Shown: positions 35,900 through 44,757, counted from the stretch's first letter. The stretch: 64,000 nt of DNA from Planococcus donghaensis (GCF_001687665.2 NZ_CP016543.2:1860001-1924000), one strand, 5' to 3'. Numbers and translations: made by a program. Notes: generated by a model from the sequence alone, not told the origin.

Positions 35900-35958
35900 A
35901 AAAAGCCTTTCGCATCTTACCGACCAGTTCATGTCTTGGTAAGTTGCGAAAGGCTTTT
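35900..35958 (+). terminator. Two-part intrinsic terminator
   Basis: AAAAGCCTTTCGCA and TGCGAAAGGCTTTT enclose an inner CTTACC/GGTAAG stem, about 80 bases after the Crp/Fnr stop. Confidence 0.9.
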
Positions 35959-36699
35959 CTCTTTCTTCTTTGCAGATGATGAACTAAATTCTACTCGTTA
36001 TATGTAACAATTCGTTACAAGAACCATGAGAACTGCTTTTCCAGAAAGAACATGCAGCTAACTGTTTTACAAGCCCATATCATTCCTATCGCAATATCAA
36101 GTTCGTCAATCTCAAGTCATGCAACGCTTTTAAACGCTCTCTCCAAATCAGTTAGTATTTCCTTATGGGATAACACTAGCTCTACATACATATATCACAG
36201 AATAGCTAAAAGAAGAGCAACATCATAAAAATACACTTTTTCACAACACAAAGAAAGAGAAAAAATGTTTGCAGCTTCTCTTCTTGTGATAATCCCATAT
36301 ATGTAAACTGCCATATGAATAAACCACTTCAAGTTTTTTAGAAATAACTGGATATATTGTGAAACTTTTTCATAGATAGACCGTAAAGGAATAGTGAGAA
36401 GTATTTAATAACCTTATATTTCCCCTCACTGCAGCTTCATTCGTCTGCACATTGTTTAAACAGTCTTTTTTTAATTTTCCACAGTAAGAAAAGCGCTTAT
36501 TTTTTATCTTATCTATTCTTTTTTATATGCGGTTCTATTTTCACTCTTAAAAGTATTGTAATACAAACAAATCGTTGAGCTATGTATCAGTCTGCTTTTT
36601 TGAACTTTTATGTGAATTGTTCTAGTTGCGTAAGAGAATCGAGAGTATTAATTGTTTGGGAAATGTAACATAAGTTAACTTAAAACGAGGAGGGATATT
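35959..36699. other. Long intergenic region, no gene recognised
   Basis: About 740 AT-rich bases. I see no frame with protein-like character. It holds the TGTAAC-N5-GTTACA palindrome (listed separately) and a weak AGAGAA/TTCTCT hairpin around 36250-36290. The last 60 bases should contain the SunI-like gene's promoter. Confidence 0.5.
36003..36019. promoter_or_regulatory. Palindrome TGTAAC-N5-GTTACA
   Basis: Six-base perfect arms. It resembles the Crp/Fnr-type sites, but with the TGTAA and TTACA halves seven bases apart instead of six, and no gene starts nearby. It may be a decayed site or coincidence. Confidence 0.25.
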
Positions 36700-36966
36700 T
36701 TGTTTGAAGTATATGTAAAACAAGTTGATACTGATATTGTAATTAAATGGCTATTCACAAAGATAAAAATTCCAATAGCCGATATAGTAACAATTACCAC
36801 TGATGACACGTATGGCGGTAAAGAAAAAACTGCTATACGAATTGGCATGCCCTATGGCACAACAGACAGAGTGGTAATCGTTACGAAGAAAAGCACATAT
36901 CTATTATTTACAACCAACTATTTATCGATACAAAACAAACTAAATTCGTACATCCATGCAAATTAA
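36700..36966 (+). CDS. SunI/YnzG family protein (PH-like fold)
   Basis: 88 residues. KWLFTKIKIPIADIVTITTDDTYGG and AIRIGMPYGTTDRVVIVTKK match, from memory, the SunI/YnzG family, whose founder protects Bacillus subtilis from the bacteriocin sublancin. There is no clear membrane anchor. The start is TTG at 36700 with GAGGAGGG seven bases upstream. No bacteriocin gene is adjacent, so it may be an orphan immunity-like protein or a housekeeping member such as YnzG. Closed by a terminator at 37060. Confidence 0.75.
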   Translation: MFEVYVKQVDTDIVIKWLFTKIKIPIADIVTITTDDTYGGKEKTAIRIGMPYGTTDRVVIVTKKSTYLLFTTNYLSIQNKLNSYIHAN

Positions 36967-37059
36967 TAAATAGACTACTAAAACTGTTAGCATCCATTTT
37001 CTGATGAAATTCTAGCTTGTATTTCTTTTAGTGCAGTCTTTTGAATATAGCCTAAACAA

Positions 37060-37102
37060 AAAGGGAGAAAAAGTCAGCTTAAATCAGCACTTTTTCTCTC
37101 TT
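37060..37102. terminator. Intrinsic terminator
   Basis: GGGAGAAAAAGT and ACTTTTTCTCTC form a 12-bp stem (one G-U) with T-rich sequence after it, about 95 bases downstream of the SunI-like gene. Confidence 0.75.
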
Positions 37103-37221
37103 TATATTTAATCACTTCTATTATTCGCTACAATTTCAGTATTTTACTAAGATCAATAAACTAGAAGTGCTAATCGTAACCGACTTAGCAATAAGCTCCA
37201 TTCGTCTTATTAGGAGCGTCA

Positions 37222-37591
37222 TTATACTGTGACATAAATGCAATCAATCACTAGTAAGACTAGTTGGCAGTCACTCTCTACAAATTCTTCAAATGTTTCT
37301 ACACGGGTCACTCTATTTTTCGGAAAGGCTTGTAAATCAGCAGAAATTATATACAGTTGGTTCGTTATTAATCGATTTTCCAGTTCTGTCATTCTGAAAA
37401 AGTTCTTTCTCTGACTCATTATCAATCATCGTATATAACTCTCTACTTCCAACTTGCCAGTAATAAGTAGAAATATCAACAGGCTTAAATACTTCTTCGA
37501 GCCATTTGCCCCACTCATTAGGAATTTCAAAGCTGATGCCTCTTCTCATACACTTATTTTTTTCAACAATAAATGATAAAATTAATGACAT
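37222..37591 (-). pseudogene. DUF2691 family gene, frameshifted in a T5 run
   Basis: Two overlapping frames make one protein. The first gives RRGISFEIPNEWGKWLEEVF through DNESEKELF; the second continues RMTELENRLITNQLYIISAD, LQAFPKNRVTRVETFEEFVE and SDCQLVLLVIDCIYVTV. Together they match the DUF2691 family as I remember it (RGISFEIPN start, FADLxAYP and ESDC blocks). Removing one T from the run of five at 37397-37401 (A5 on the plus strand) restores the frame at ELFRMTELENR. An AGGTG site precedes ATG 37591. Function of the family is unknown. Confidence 0.75.
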
Positions 37592-37669
37592 TATTACACC
37601 TGTTCTAAACTACATATTCATTTATATTATATTGCTATTGCTACAGTGATTCATCCATTTAAATAAACT

Positions 37670-38092
37670 TCATATTTGCTTTAAATCAAAAACTTGATTC
37701 TCTACTTCTACTCTCCTAGCTTCTATAAACAAAACAGAATCCCATATTTCAATAACGACATTCGCATCCGTAGTATGATTTTCGCCCCACTCTTCATCGC
37801 TCGTAGATTTAATTTGGAAATCGCATTTCTTTTTCTCGACATGATCGATTGTTGTCATTTCTAAGTAATAAACTTTTTCTCGATCATAGAAATTAAAACG
37901 ATTTTCTAAATTGTCTTTCACGTAATAGAAAGCAGAAACGTCAATAAATTTCAGGGTTTGAAAATCAGTGTAGTCATTTTTATGTATTTCTATATTAAAG
38001 GTAAGAGTATCATTCAATAAATCCACTTGCATATCTCTTATGACCGTTCCCCATAGATTATATAAATAATCTTGGATTTCTTTTTTCTTCAC
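37670..38092 (-). CDS. YxiG-like hypothetical protein
   Basis: 140 residues, mixed alpha/beta, no membrane segment. The N terminus KKKEIQDYLYNLWGTVIRDMQV followed by LTFNIEIHKNDYTDFQTLKF and VSAFYYVKDNLENRF resembles YxiG-type proteins of Bacillus, which sit beside the wapA toxin-immunity region; this is from memory and uncertain. AAAGGGG lies upstream of the ATG. It is in a row of small leftward genes of unknown function between the DUF2691 pseudogene and the next hypothetical gene. An immunity role is conceivable but unsupported. Confidence 0.65.
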   Translation of the reverse strand: MKKKEIQDYLYNLWGTVIRDMQVDLLNDTLTFNIEIHKNDYTDFQTLKFIDVSAFYYVKDNLENRFNFYDREKVYYLEMTTIDHVEKKKCDFQIKSTSDEEWGENHTTDANVVIEIWDSVLFIEARRVEVENQVFDLKQI

Positions 38093-38158
38093 GCATATCC
38101 CCCTTTACTTTAAGTATTAAAGAATACTATTTTCAATAAAAAACAGCAGAGCTTACCT

Positions 38159-38527
38159 TTAGTCTCCTATGGCAAATACTTTTTTATTTTGTTCTAGTGC
38201 AACTAAACAAAGTACTTTTAACTCTTCAGCAAATACATTTATTCCCCAAGTTGTTTTATCTACTTCCCACTTTTTCTTTGTTGTAACTTTATATTCGTTT
38301 AGCAGGTGTTCGCAAATAATGACCAATTCCTGCACTTCTCTAGCTGAAAACACTCGATTACTGTATTGATCAAGGTTTATAAGGAGACCGTATCTTTTGG
38401 CTGGATAGCCCTCCTTTGCCAATAGATAATTCTGTAAATCTTCTTCGAGTTTCACATGTTTTTCAGACCGAGCTATCTCTTTTTTTGTATTGCCAATATA
38501 AAAATCGATTCCAATGCCGACCGTCAT
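38159..38527 (-). CDS. Hypothetical protein with a broken paralogue at 54.3 kb
   Basis: 122 residues from ATG 38527, chosen because GGAGG is seven bases upstream; the seven codons before it are excluded. MTVGIGIDFYIGNTKKEIAR begins a compact alpha/beta protein with LLINLDQYSNRVFSAREVQE and WEVDKTTWGINVFAEELKVL. Family not recognised. Its middle part is clearly related to a decayed leftward reading frame around 54300-54405 (NIEPYDNRVFLTREGYELVL), so the gene once existed in at least two copies. It stands with other small genes of immunity-like appearance. Confidence 0.65.
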   Translation of the reverse strand: MTVGIGIDFYIGNTKKEIARSEKHVKLEEDLQNYLLAKEGYPAKRYGLLINLDQYSNRVFSAREVQELVIICEHLLNEYKVTTKKKWEVDKTTWGINVFAEELKVLCLVALEQNKKVFAIGD

Positions 38528-38569
38528 TTGTTTGCCTCCATTTTTCACGCTGCAATATTTAAGCTTTTA

Positions 38570-38866
38570 TTAGTCAAAGTATAAGTACCAAAACAAATAA
38601 ATCAGTCCAATCATTAAAAAGGCGATTAAAATAGCGATTATACGAAAAGCGATTAACTGGTACCTCGCAGAAAATAATTTTTCACTTCTCCATAAAACAA
38701 AAGCAAAAAATAACCCAACAATCGCAAATATTCCATCGCCATCATAAAAAGCGTCGTCAAATCCTCTTTCCTCATCATTTTTATAAGATTTCAAGCCCGC
38801 ATATAAACTGATGATTGCAAAGTACCCGAACAAAAGTGTCGCAAGCCAGGGTACCCATACTTCCAT
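38570..38866 (-). CDS. Small membrane protein
   Basis: 98 residues with three hydrophobic segments: WLATLLFGYFAIISLYAGL (about 7-25), IFAIVGLFFAFVLW (about 46-60) and FRIIAILIAFLMIGLIYLFWYL (about 74-95). The loop NDEERGFDDAFYDGDG is acidic. Family not recognised. It lies 42 bases upstream of the 122-residue hypothetical gene, in the same direction, and may form an operon with it. Confidence 0.65.
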   Translation of the reverse strand: MEVWVPWLATLLFGYFAIISLYAGLKSYKNDEERGFDDAFYDGDGIFAIVGLFFAFVLWRSEKLFSARYQLIAFRIIAILIAFLMIGLIYLFWYLYFD

Positions 38867-39057
38867 AAAAGTTTCTCCATTCTCGTAACAATTTATTATC
38901 GAGTAAGCTTTTTAACTTTGTGCGTGAAACAATCACTGCTGCTCAATAAATTACATTAAAATTCGACTTCACTATTTAAATATACTCAGAACTCAAACCA
39001 ATAGCTAGATAATATTGGAAATTAAAGCTTCCGTAAAGTTATTTTTGGCCTAATCCA

Positions 39058-39093
39058 GAAAAAAGAAGCTCACGCTTTGTGGCTTCTTTTTTA
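39058..39093. terminator. Bidirectional terminator
   Basis: AAAAAAGAAGC-T-CAC and GTG-GCTTCTTTTTT flank a GCTTT loop, 70 bases after the ACT gene stop. Confidence 0.88.
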
Positions 39094-39162
39094 ACAATGA
39101 CTTTTGATGTGTAAACCGAATAATTCTAGCTTAAAATGGCAAAAATTACGCACAAACTGTAA

Positions 39163-39561
39163 TTAGCTGATAGAGTGTCCGTGCTCAGCTAAAATCTGTA
39201 AAGTCCGTTTTAAAGTGTTTGACTTAACCAGAAGGTAATCTGTGTCAAAAGTTGAAATGGCAAAGATGCTAATTTCAGCTTCGGCAAGTGGTGAAATTAG
39301 AGATGATAATATGCCGGTCAGTGAAAAATCTAGGGGCCCTTCTACTTTAATGCATCTCCATTCATCGCTTATTTCCATACCTTCTACATGCGATGGCACT
39401 GCTTCTTTTGCACAAACAATAGAAAGTTCTTCGTTCGTATACGTAATTGAGACAAAACTACTTTTTTTAAGAGCCCATTGGGGAAGAGCCTCAGAAGAAT
39501 CTAATTTTAAAACTGACATTGTTTCAGGAAGTACAGATAATTTCACACTTAACAACTCCAT
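39163..39561 (-). CDS. ACT domain-containing protein under a ykkC riboswitch
   Basis: 132 residues with two ACT-like halves: an N-terminal half ending VSITYTNEELSIVCAKEAVP, and CIKVEGPLDFSLTGILSSLI followed by ISIFAISTFDTDYLLVKSNT. The latter is the pattern of the CASTOR/ACT_7 type that senses amino acids. The proposed start is ATG 39561; its ribosome site is weak (GAAGAA). A ykkC-type aptamer with its terminator ends about 35 bases upstream, so expression should respond to guanidine. A strong terminator follows, so the gene is monocistronic. Role in guanidine physiology is unknown. Confidence 0.8.
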   Translation of the reverse strand: MELLSVKLSVLPETMSVLKLDSSEALPQWALKKSSFVSITYTNEELSIVCAKEAVPSHVEGMEISDEWRCIKVEGPLDFSLTGILSSLISPLAEAEISIFAISTFDTDYLLVKSNTLKRTLQILAEHGHSIS

Positions 39562-39595
39562 TTCTTCAGATTATCATTTTTACTTAATACAAAAA

Positions 39596-39640
39596 ATAAA
39601 AAGCCCAGGAAAATATCGTTTATGATATCTCCCGGGCTTT
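39596..39640 (-). terminator. Riboswitch-controlled terminator
   Basis: GCCCGGGAGATATC pairs with GATATTTTCCTGGGC and is followed leftward by TTTTT. The 5' arm overlaps the conserved 3' end of the aptamer, as expected for a transcription-terminating switch. Confidence 0.85.
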
Positions 39641-39716
39641 TATCCCTCCGTGGACACAGAGTTTCTGTGCGTTTTCTCTCGGACCTAACCGGAATATAAC
39701 AGCCCGCGGAACCCTA
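39627..39716 (-). ncRNA. ykkC class riboswitch, guanidine-I type
   Basis: On the minus strand the conserved ykkC blocks occur in order: CTAGGGTTCCG, then GGTCCGAGAGAAAACGC, then CACGGAGGGATAAAAGCCC and GGGAGA. The GGTCCGAGAGA and ATAAAAGCCCGGGAGA forms fit the guanidine-I subtype; the PRPP subtype, as I recall it, has GGTCCAAGTGA and ATAGAAGCCCAGG. The 3' part overlaps a terminator hairpin, so ligand binding should permit read-through into the ACT-domain gene. The target is unusual, because guanidine-I switches normally precede exporters or guanidine-degrading enzymes. Confidence 0.9.
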
Positions 39717-40081
39717 GAAAACTTCTTGTATTAAGTTAAATAAATTATCTATTTGATACAGATACTTGTCAATGTACTGCAAGTTTTAAGCATTGTACCG
39801 TGAGAAAGAGCAGGCTTATCGCTTCTCCTCATCTATTCAACTACTTACTATTGCGATTGATGCAGATCCTAAAAATAATCCCACAAGAGAATATAGACTT
39901 CCGGTTAGGTGTGCCATATAAACTACAATGCATTTTTCTCCTTATTCCGTAAAAAAGGATACTTCAGGGCAAATTTCTATATTGTTTTCGAGCCAATCTC
40001 GTTTCTTTCTTACTTATTAAAATGAAAATTCTGAAAATAATACCGATAATTATGGTTAATCAGTATAAATTCATTAGCCAT
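39717..40081. other. Intergenic region with riboswitch promoter
   Basis: About 360 bases between the riboswitch and the gapN stop. The leftward promoter of the riboswitch should lie just right of 39720. No gene recognised. Confidence 0.5.
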
Positions 40082-41527
40082 TTAAAGATTTAGAACGAGC
40101 ATCTTATCGCGCAACATAGAATCAATGCTTCTACCAATTCCCTGCACACCTTGTCCGGAGTTTTTCACTCCTAAGAACGGAAAATGATCTGGTCCTCGTG
40201 ATGTTTTGCCGTTCACTTGGACAGTCCCTACATTCAGCTTATCTGAAATTGCGAAGGCGTTTTCCAAATTACGAGTGAAGACACTAGCTTGTAGACCATA
40301 CTGGTTTCGCTTTTCAAGCGCAATTGCTTCAAGTTCATTCTCAACTCGTATAAATGGTAACACCGGTCCAAACTGCTCTTCCCAAGCGACAGCCATCTCT
40401 TCTGTAACATGGTCAAGAAGAGTTGGACCCAGAAGGTTCTTTTCCTTAATGCCTTCTAGTACGACAGTAGCTCCTTTAGTTTGGGCATCTTCAATCAGAC
40501 TAGTCACAAAATCCGCTGACTTTTGATCGATTAAAGGCGTCACACTCGCATCTTCATGGGATTTCCCTACTGTCAGTTTGGACACAAGTTCTTTGACCTT
40601 CTCAATAAGCTCATCTGCGACACTGTTGACCACCATCACACGTTTTATAGCTGTACAGCGTTGTCCTGAATAGCTAAGTGCTCCGCTAACGATTTCTTTT
40701 GCGGCTTTATTCAAATCTGCGTCTTCTAATACAATTGCAGAGTCTTTACCACCCAGCTCAAGCACGACGGGAATCATAGATGCTTTTTTGGCGATATGCT
40801 GCCCCGTTGCCGTTCCCCCAGTAAATGTAATCATATTAATAAGGGGATGAGAAACGATGAAATCACCGATCACAGAACCTCGTCCCGTTACTACGTTTAC
40901 TACTCCTTCTGGCAGGCCAGCTTTTACCAAGGCTTTTATCATCAACAGTCCACTAATTGCCCCCTGAGTAGCAGGCTTAAAGATCACGGTATTGCCTGTA
41001 ATAAGCGCTGGCGCGATTTTAGAAGCTGCTAGATTTACTGGATAGTTGAATGGCGATATAGCCAGCACCACGCCATGAGGAACTTTTTGTACGATGGCTT
41101 TTGTCTTCTTCGTAGCCCCAGGAAAAGCATCTCCTTGGATAAAGCTTCCGTGTGTACGAAGACCTTCTTCTGCCGTATAGCGAATGAGTTGCGCAGTACG
41201 TTCAACTTCACTTTTCCCTGCCGAAAATGTCTTCCCTACTTCTTTATGAATCATTTCACCGATTTCATCGGTCATTTTTTCTAATTCTTCTGCCCAGCGA
41301 TGAAGAAGTGCAGAGCGCTCATAAACCTCTTTTGCTGCCCACAGTTCTTGGGCATCTGCTGTTTTTTGAATTGCAACAGCGACTTCTTCCTGACTCAAGG
41401 CAGGAACTTCACCTACTACTTCATGATCATCCGGAGAATAGATTTGTACAGTTTCCCCACTACTGCTTCCCATCCATTCATTATTCAATAAAGTATAAAA
41501 TAAACTTTCAGTTTGGCGTACTATCAT
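40082..41527 (-). CDS. gapN: NADP-dependent non-phosphorylating glyceraldehyde-3-phosphate dehydrogenase
   Basis: 481-residue aldehyde dehydrogenase that oxidises glyceraldehyde 3-phosphate directly to 3-phosphoglycerate and yields NADPH. Markers are ISPFNYPVNLAASKIAPAL, FTGGTATG, catalytic Glu in VLELGGKDSAIVLEDAD, catalytic Cys in SYSGQRCTAIKR, and WEEQFGPVLPFIRV. SGQRCTAIKR and the length are typical of GapN rather than general aldehyde dehydrogenases. The ATG has a modest GAAGAG ribosome site. Monocistronic, with a long intergenic region upstream. Confidence 0.88.
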   Translation of the reverse strand: MIVRQTESLFYTLLNNEWMGSSSGETVQIYSPDDHEVVGEVPALSQEEVAVAIQKTADAQELWAAKEVYERSALLHRWAEELEKMTDEIGEMIHKEVGKTFSAGKSEVERTAQLIRYTAEEGLRTHGSFIQGDAFPGATKKTKAIVQKVPHGVVLAISPFNYPVNLAASKIAPALITGNTVIFKPATQGAISGLLMIKALVKAGLPEGVVNVVTGRGSVIGDFIVSHPLINMITFTGGTATGQHIAKKASMIPVVLELGGKDSAIVLEDADLNKAAKEIVSGALSYSGQRCTAIKRVMVVNSVADELIEKVKELVSKLTVGKSHEDASVTPLIDQKSADFVTSLIEDAQTKGATVVLEGIKEKNLLGPTLLDHVTEEMAVAWEEQFGPVLPFIRVENELEAIALEKRNQYGLQASVFTRNLENAFAISDKLNVGTVQVNGKTSRGPDHFPFLGVKNSGQGVQGIGRSIDSMLRDKMLVLNL

Positions 41528-42305
41528 ATTCTCTTCACACTCCGTCTCTTTGTATTTAATCTACAAAAGATTAATGTTACCCATTAAACCACATGAAAAC
41601 TCTTTCAGGCAAGGTTTTATTGAACTACGAATTGCCGACATAGATGCTTATTTTATTCATCCGAGGGTTTTTTCTTTATATCTATATAGTTATATTTTCA
41701 AGCGTTCAAAAGTGTTAATAAGAAATAATACTCCTTGTAAAGATACAGCTTATAGACGTAAATTTGACGTTCCAATATTTTATACCTATAAATTTTCACT
41801 GTTTTTTATTTATTTTAAGTATCAAAATAAGCTTAAGAATTAATGAAGAAAACGCTATCATACTGAGTTAACAATACAATTTTCAATTGAACCTTTACTT
41901 AAGAAATAAGTACGCACTAAATCGATTTTTGATTTTTGATTGTGTCATAACTTTTTTATTTTTTAAACAGTAAACTGCTTAAGATGGCATGTGAAATAAT
42001 GAACAAGACCTAAATTAAACCGAATTTATTTTTAAAAAATTTTGACTATTTATGATTAATCTAGAGTAAAAGCTACAAAAGTTACCTAACTCAATGTAAT
42101 AAGTAATTAATAACGTTCTATATTAACAAAAAGTTCAAGTATACTTTTAGGCATATTTGAATCATAGATAGATCAAACCATATGCCAATTCAAGTTTTTC
42201 ATGCAATCAAAATATGGTTAGAAGAATTTACTAAGCAAAGATTCACTGTACAAAATTCAGACATTCTATTAGAGAATTTTTTGTATAAGTGCACTTTAGC
42301 GAATA
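41528..42305. other. Long AT-rich intergenic region
   Basis: About 780 bases without a convincing gene. Open frames are short and rich in Tyr, Phe and Ile, as expected of random AT-rich DNA. The first part must contain the gapN promoter. A 49-codon frame at 42182-42331 has no ribosome site and runs into the terminator. Confidence 0.5.
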
Positions 42306-42342
42306 AAAGAAAAGAAGAAACTCATCGCTGAGTTTCTTCTGA
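42306..42342 (-). terminator. Intrinsic terminator of ABC operon
   Basis: AGAAGAAACTCA and TGAGTTTCTTCT form a perfect 12-bp stem with loop TCGC and leftward T-rich sequence. It is 214 bases after the permease stop. Confidence 0.75.
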
Positions 42343-42555
42343 TAAATAGTCATATGCAAACTAGACTATCTTTATAAAGTTGGTTTTCTTCTTATAAAAC
42401 TGATTCTGCTCTACATACATAGTTTAACCAATCCTATGAAAATGTAAGGATAATAAAAGAGCTTTTGTTATATTAGCTAGCTCGGCTCTAGTACTCTATC
42501 GACCTTTAGATAAAATACTAGAGTAAAGTATTCATTGAATTAATAAAAATAGATA

Positions 42556-43326
42556 TTAACTTCTCAGTCCACGACCTTTTTCAATCAGATACCAATTTAA
42601 ACCATAAAGCAAAATCACAAAAATAATCGAAATGAGAACAGAGAATAGAATTGGTACATCGATTACACCGAGGATCCCGAATCGGAATCCAGAAATCATA
42701 TAAACAATCGGGTTGAACTGTGATACAATCTGCCAAAATGGTGGCAACATCGAGATGGCAAAGAATACACCACCTAGGTAAGTCAATGGCTGAAGAACAA
42801 AAGTAGGAACGATAGACACATCGTCAAATGATCTTGCAAAAATGCCGTTCAACAGACCTGCCAAAGAAAACAAAATAGACGTCATTAAAAACGTTAATAT
42901 GACAATACTCCAAGAATAGACTTGTAGCGGAACAAAAAGTAACGAAATAATCGTGACCAGTATCCCCACCAAAGTACTTCTTCCTAGTCCACCAATCACA
43001 AAGCCCCAAATAATAATATGTGTCGGGACGGGCGCGACCAATAGTTCTTCAATATTCTTTTGAAACTTTTGGGAGAAAAATGATGACGAAACATTTGAGT
43101 AGGAACTCGTAATGACTGACATCATAATCAATCCAGGGACAATAAATTCCATGTAGGAAAATCCTCCCATTTCACCAATCCTTTTACCAATTAAATTTCC
43201 AAAGATGATAAAGTATAAGGAAGTTGTAATTACAGGAGGAACCAATGTTTGGATCCAAATTCTAAGATAACGGTTCGTTTCTTTGACCGCCAAACCCTTT
43301 AATGCTGTTAAATATAGTTTAAACAT
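42556..43326 (-). CDS. ABC-2 type transporter permease
   Basis: 256-residue membrane protein with about six helices, for example FIVPGLIMMSVITSSYSNVSS, LVGILVTIISLLFVPL and LFSVLISIIFVILLYGLNWYLI. NPIVYMISGFRFG near the C terminus is typical of YadH/NodJ-type ABC-2 permeases. It forms the membrane part of an exporter with the ATPase encoded 12 bases upstream. GGAGGATTCAC precedes the ATG. Possible cargo: drug, lipid or polysaccharide; not determinable here. Confidence 0.9.
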   Translation of the reverse strand: MFKLYLTALKGLAVKETNRYLRIWIQTLVPPVITTSLYFIIFGNLIGKRIGEMGGFSYMEFIVPGLIMMSVITSSYSNVSSSFFSQKFQKNIEELLVAPVPTHIIIWGFVIGGLGRSTLVGILVTIISLLFVPLQVYSWSIVILTFLMTSILFSLAGLLNGIFARSFDDVSIVPTFVLQPLTYLGGVFFAISMLPPFWQIVSQFNPIVYMISGFRFGILGVIDVPILFSVLISIIFVILLYGLNWYLIEKGRGLRS

Positions 43327-43338
43327 GTGAATCCTCCA

Positions 43339-44253
43339 TTAAGCAGTTTCTTCTGTAAGTTTTAAAAATAATTCTTCTAATCGATTGGACTTATTGCGCA
43401 TCGACAATACTTTAACCCCTTGTTCGGTCAATTGGTTAAACAGTTCGTTGATCCCTTGATCACGCCCTACTTCCACAGAAAGAGATCCTTCATCCATAAG
43501 TTCACTCTCATAGCCTTTAATCACCGGCATTTGCCCTGAAGATTCAATATCTAAAATAATTGTTTCAAACTGAAGCTTAGCAAGCAATGATTTCATACTT
43601 GTATCCTCAATCAGTTGCCCCTTTTGAATGATACCAATATTGCGACATAACATCTCCGCTTCTTCCAAATAATGTGTTGTCAAAATTATCGTCGTACCAT
43701 TATCATTCAACTCTTTCAGAAACGTCCACATCTCTCGTCTCAATTCAATGTCCACACCGGCCGTCGGCTCATCAAGAATAAGTAGACTTGGTTCATGCAT
43801 TAAGGCGCGTGAAATCATCAGTCGACGTTTCATCCCTCCAGAAAGCATCCGTGCCTGAACATTTTTTTTCTCCCATAAATCAGACTGCTTCAAGTACTTT
43901 TCGCTGCGCTCTAATGCTTCCTTCCTTGACACACCGTAATACCCTGCCTGGTTCACGACAATCTGTTGGACCGTTTCAAAAGGACTGAAGTTGAACTCTT
44001 GGGGGACCAGACCAATCTGTAGCTTCGCCTGCATTAACTGCGTGTCCATATCATAGCCGAAGACTTTGACATTTCCTGATGTCTTATTGATAAGAGATGT
44101 CACAATTCCAATGGTCGTAGATTTCCCAGCACCGTTAGGACCTAAAAGAGCGTAAAAGTCTCCTTCTTCTACTTTTAAATCGATGCCACGCAAAGCCTCA
44201 ACGCCGCCAGAATAGACCTTTTTCAAGTCGTTTATTTCTAATGCATATGTCAT
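43339..44253 (-). CDS. ABC transporter ATP-binding protein
   Basis: 304 residues. Walker A GPNGAGKST, signature LSGGMKRRL, Walker B LLILDEPTAGVD, and H-loop LTTHYLEEAE are intact; the C-terminal 80 residues form the extra domain common in YadG/CcmA/NatA-type exporters. It powers the permease encoded directly downstream. The start has AGGAGATAAAG upstream. The two-gene operon is closed by the terminator at 42306. No regulator is adjacent. Confidence 0.93.
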   Translation of the reverse strand: MTYALEINDLKKVYSGGVEALRGIDLKVEEGDFYALLGPNGAGKSTTIGIVTSLINKTSGNVKVFGYDMDTQLMQAKLQIGLVPQEFNFSPFETVQQIVVNQAGYYGVSRKEALERSEKYLKQSDLWEKKNVQARMLSGGMKRRLMISRALMHEPSLLILDEPTAGVDIELRREMWTFLKELNDNGTTIILTTHYLEEAEMLCRNIGIIQKGQLIEDTSMKSLLAKLQFETIILDIESSGQMPVIKGYESELMDEGSLSVEVGRDQGINELFNQLTEQGVKVLSMRNKSNRLEELFLKLTEETA

Positions 44254-44455
44254 TCACTTTATCTCCTAACTATCTTTTTAATTAGTTGTATTTAAATACC
44301 TAATTGCCAATATGCCACTCGCTCATGTTCATAAAGCTTTGTGTATACATTTTTTAAATGCGCCGATTGTGAAATTAAGCTAGACAACTGAAAAAGTCAT
44401 TCGGGTACCTCACAATGTGTTTTCCGACCAAAGAAAAACATCAGAGTGATCGCGA

Positions 44456-44725
44456 ATGACCTACACCCATCTTAACACGAAAGAACTGGTGATGATAGAA
44501 TCCTACCACTACCTAAATATGCACATTTCAATCATCGCTGAGCGCTTGAATCGTTTCAGGCAACCATTTTATAATATCATAAAATATCTAAAATCCGGGC
44601 ATACGGCGCTCGGGTTTCACGAGCTGTACGAGAGAAATAAGAAACGCTGCGGCTACTGAAAAATGGTCTTACAGAAGAAAAAATCGCTCATATTCAAGAC
44701 AAAATGAAACATAAAAGTGAATCCG
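44456..44725 (+). mobile_element. IS30-family transposase remnant
   Basis: MTYTHLNTKELVMIESYHYL, then IIAERLNRFRQPFYNIIKYL and GHTALGFHELYERNKKRCG, match the N-terminal helix-turn-helix of IS30-type transposases as I recall it (Thr-His-Leu start, ESY, NR.RQ..YN motifs). The frame breaks at RCGY; a second frame continues LTEEKIAHIQDKMKHKSE and stops. The catalytic DDE domain is missing, so the element is dead. It lies between the ABC exporter and the SLH protein gene. Terminal repeats could not be defined. Confidence 0.65.
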
Positions 44726-44757
44726 CGACACTCGATGGATAATCGAGTGTCGTTTTC
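44726..44757 (+). terminator. Hairpin with T tail
   Basis: CGACACTCGAT and ATCGAGTGTCG form an 11-bp stem with a five-base loop, followed by TTTT, at the right edge of the IS30 remnant. Confidence 0.7.

Noticed and set aside
36003..36019. A further Crp/Fnr regulon site
   Set aside because: The spacer is seven rather than six bases between the TGTAA and TTACA arms, and no gene start follows within several hundred bases.
41550..41843. A 97-codon rightward frame upstream of gapN
   Set aside because: Rich in Phe, Tyr, Ile and Lys as expected of AT-rich non-coding DNA; no ribosome site.
42182..42331. A 49-codon rightward frame (MPIQVFHAIKIWLEEFTKQR...)
   Set aside because: Composition is acceptable but there is no ribosome site and the frame ends inside a terminator hairpin.
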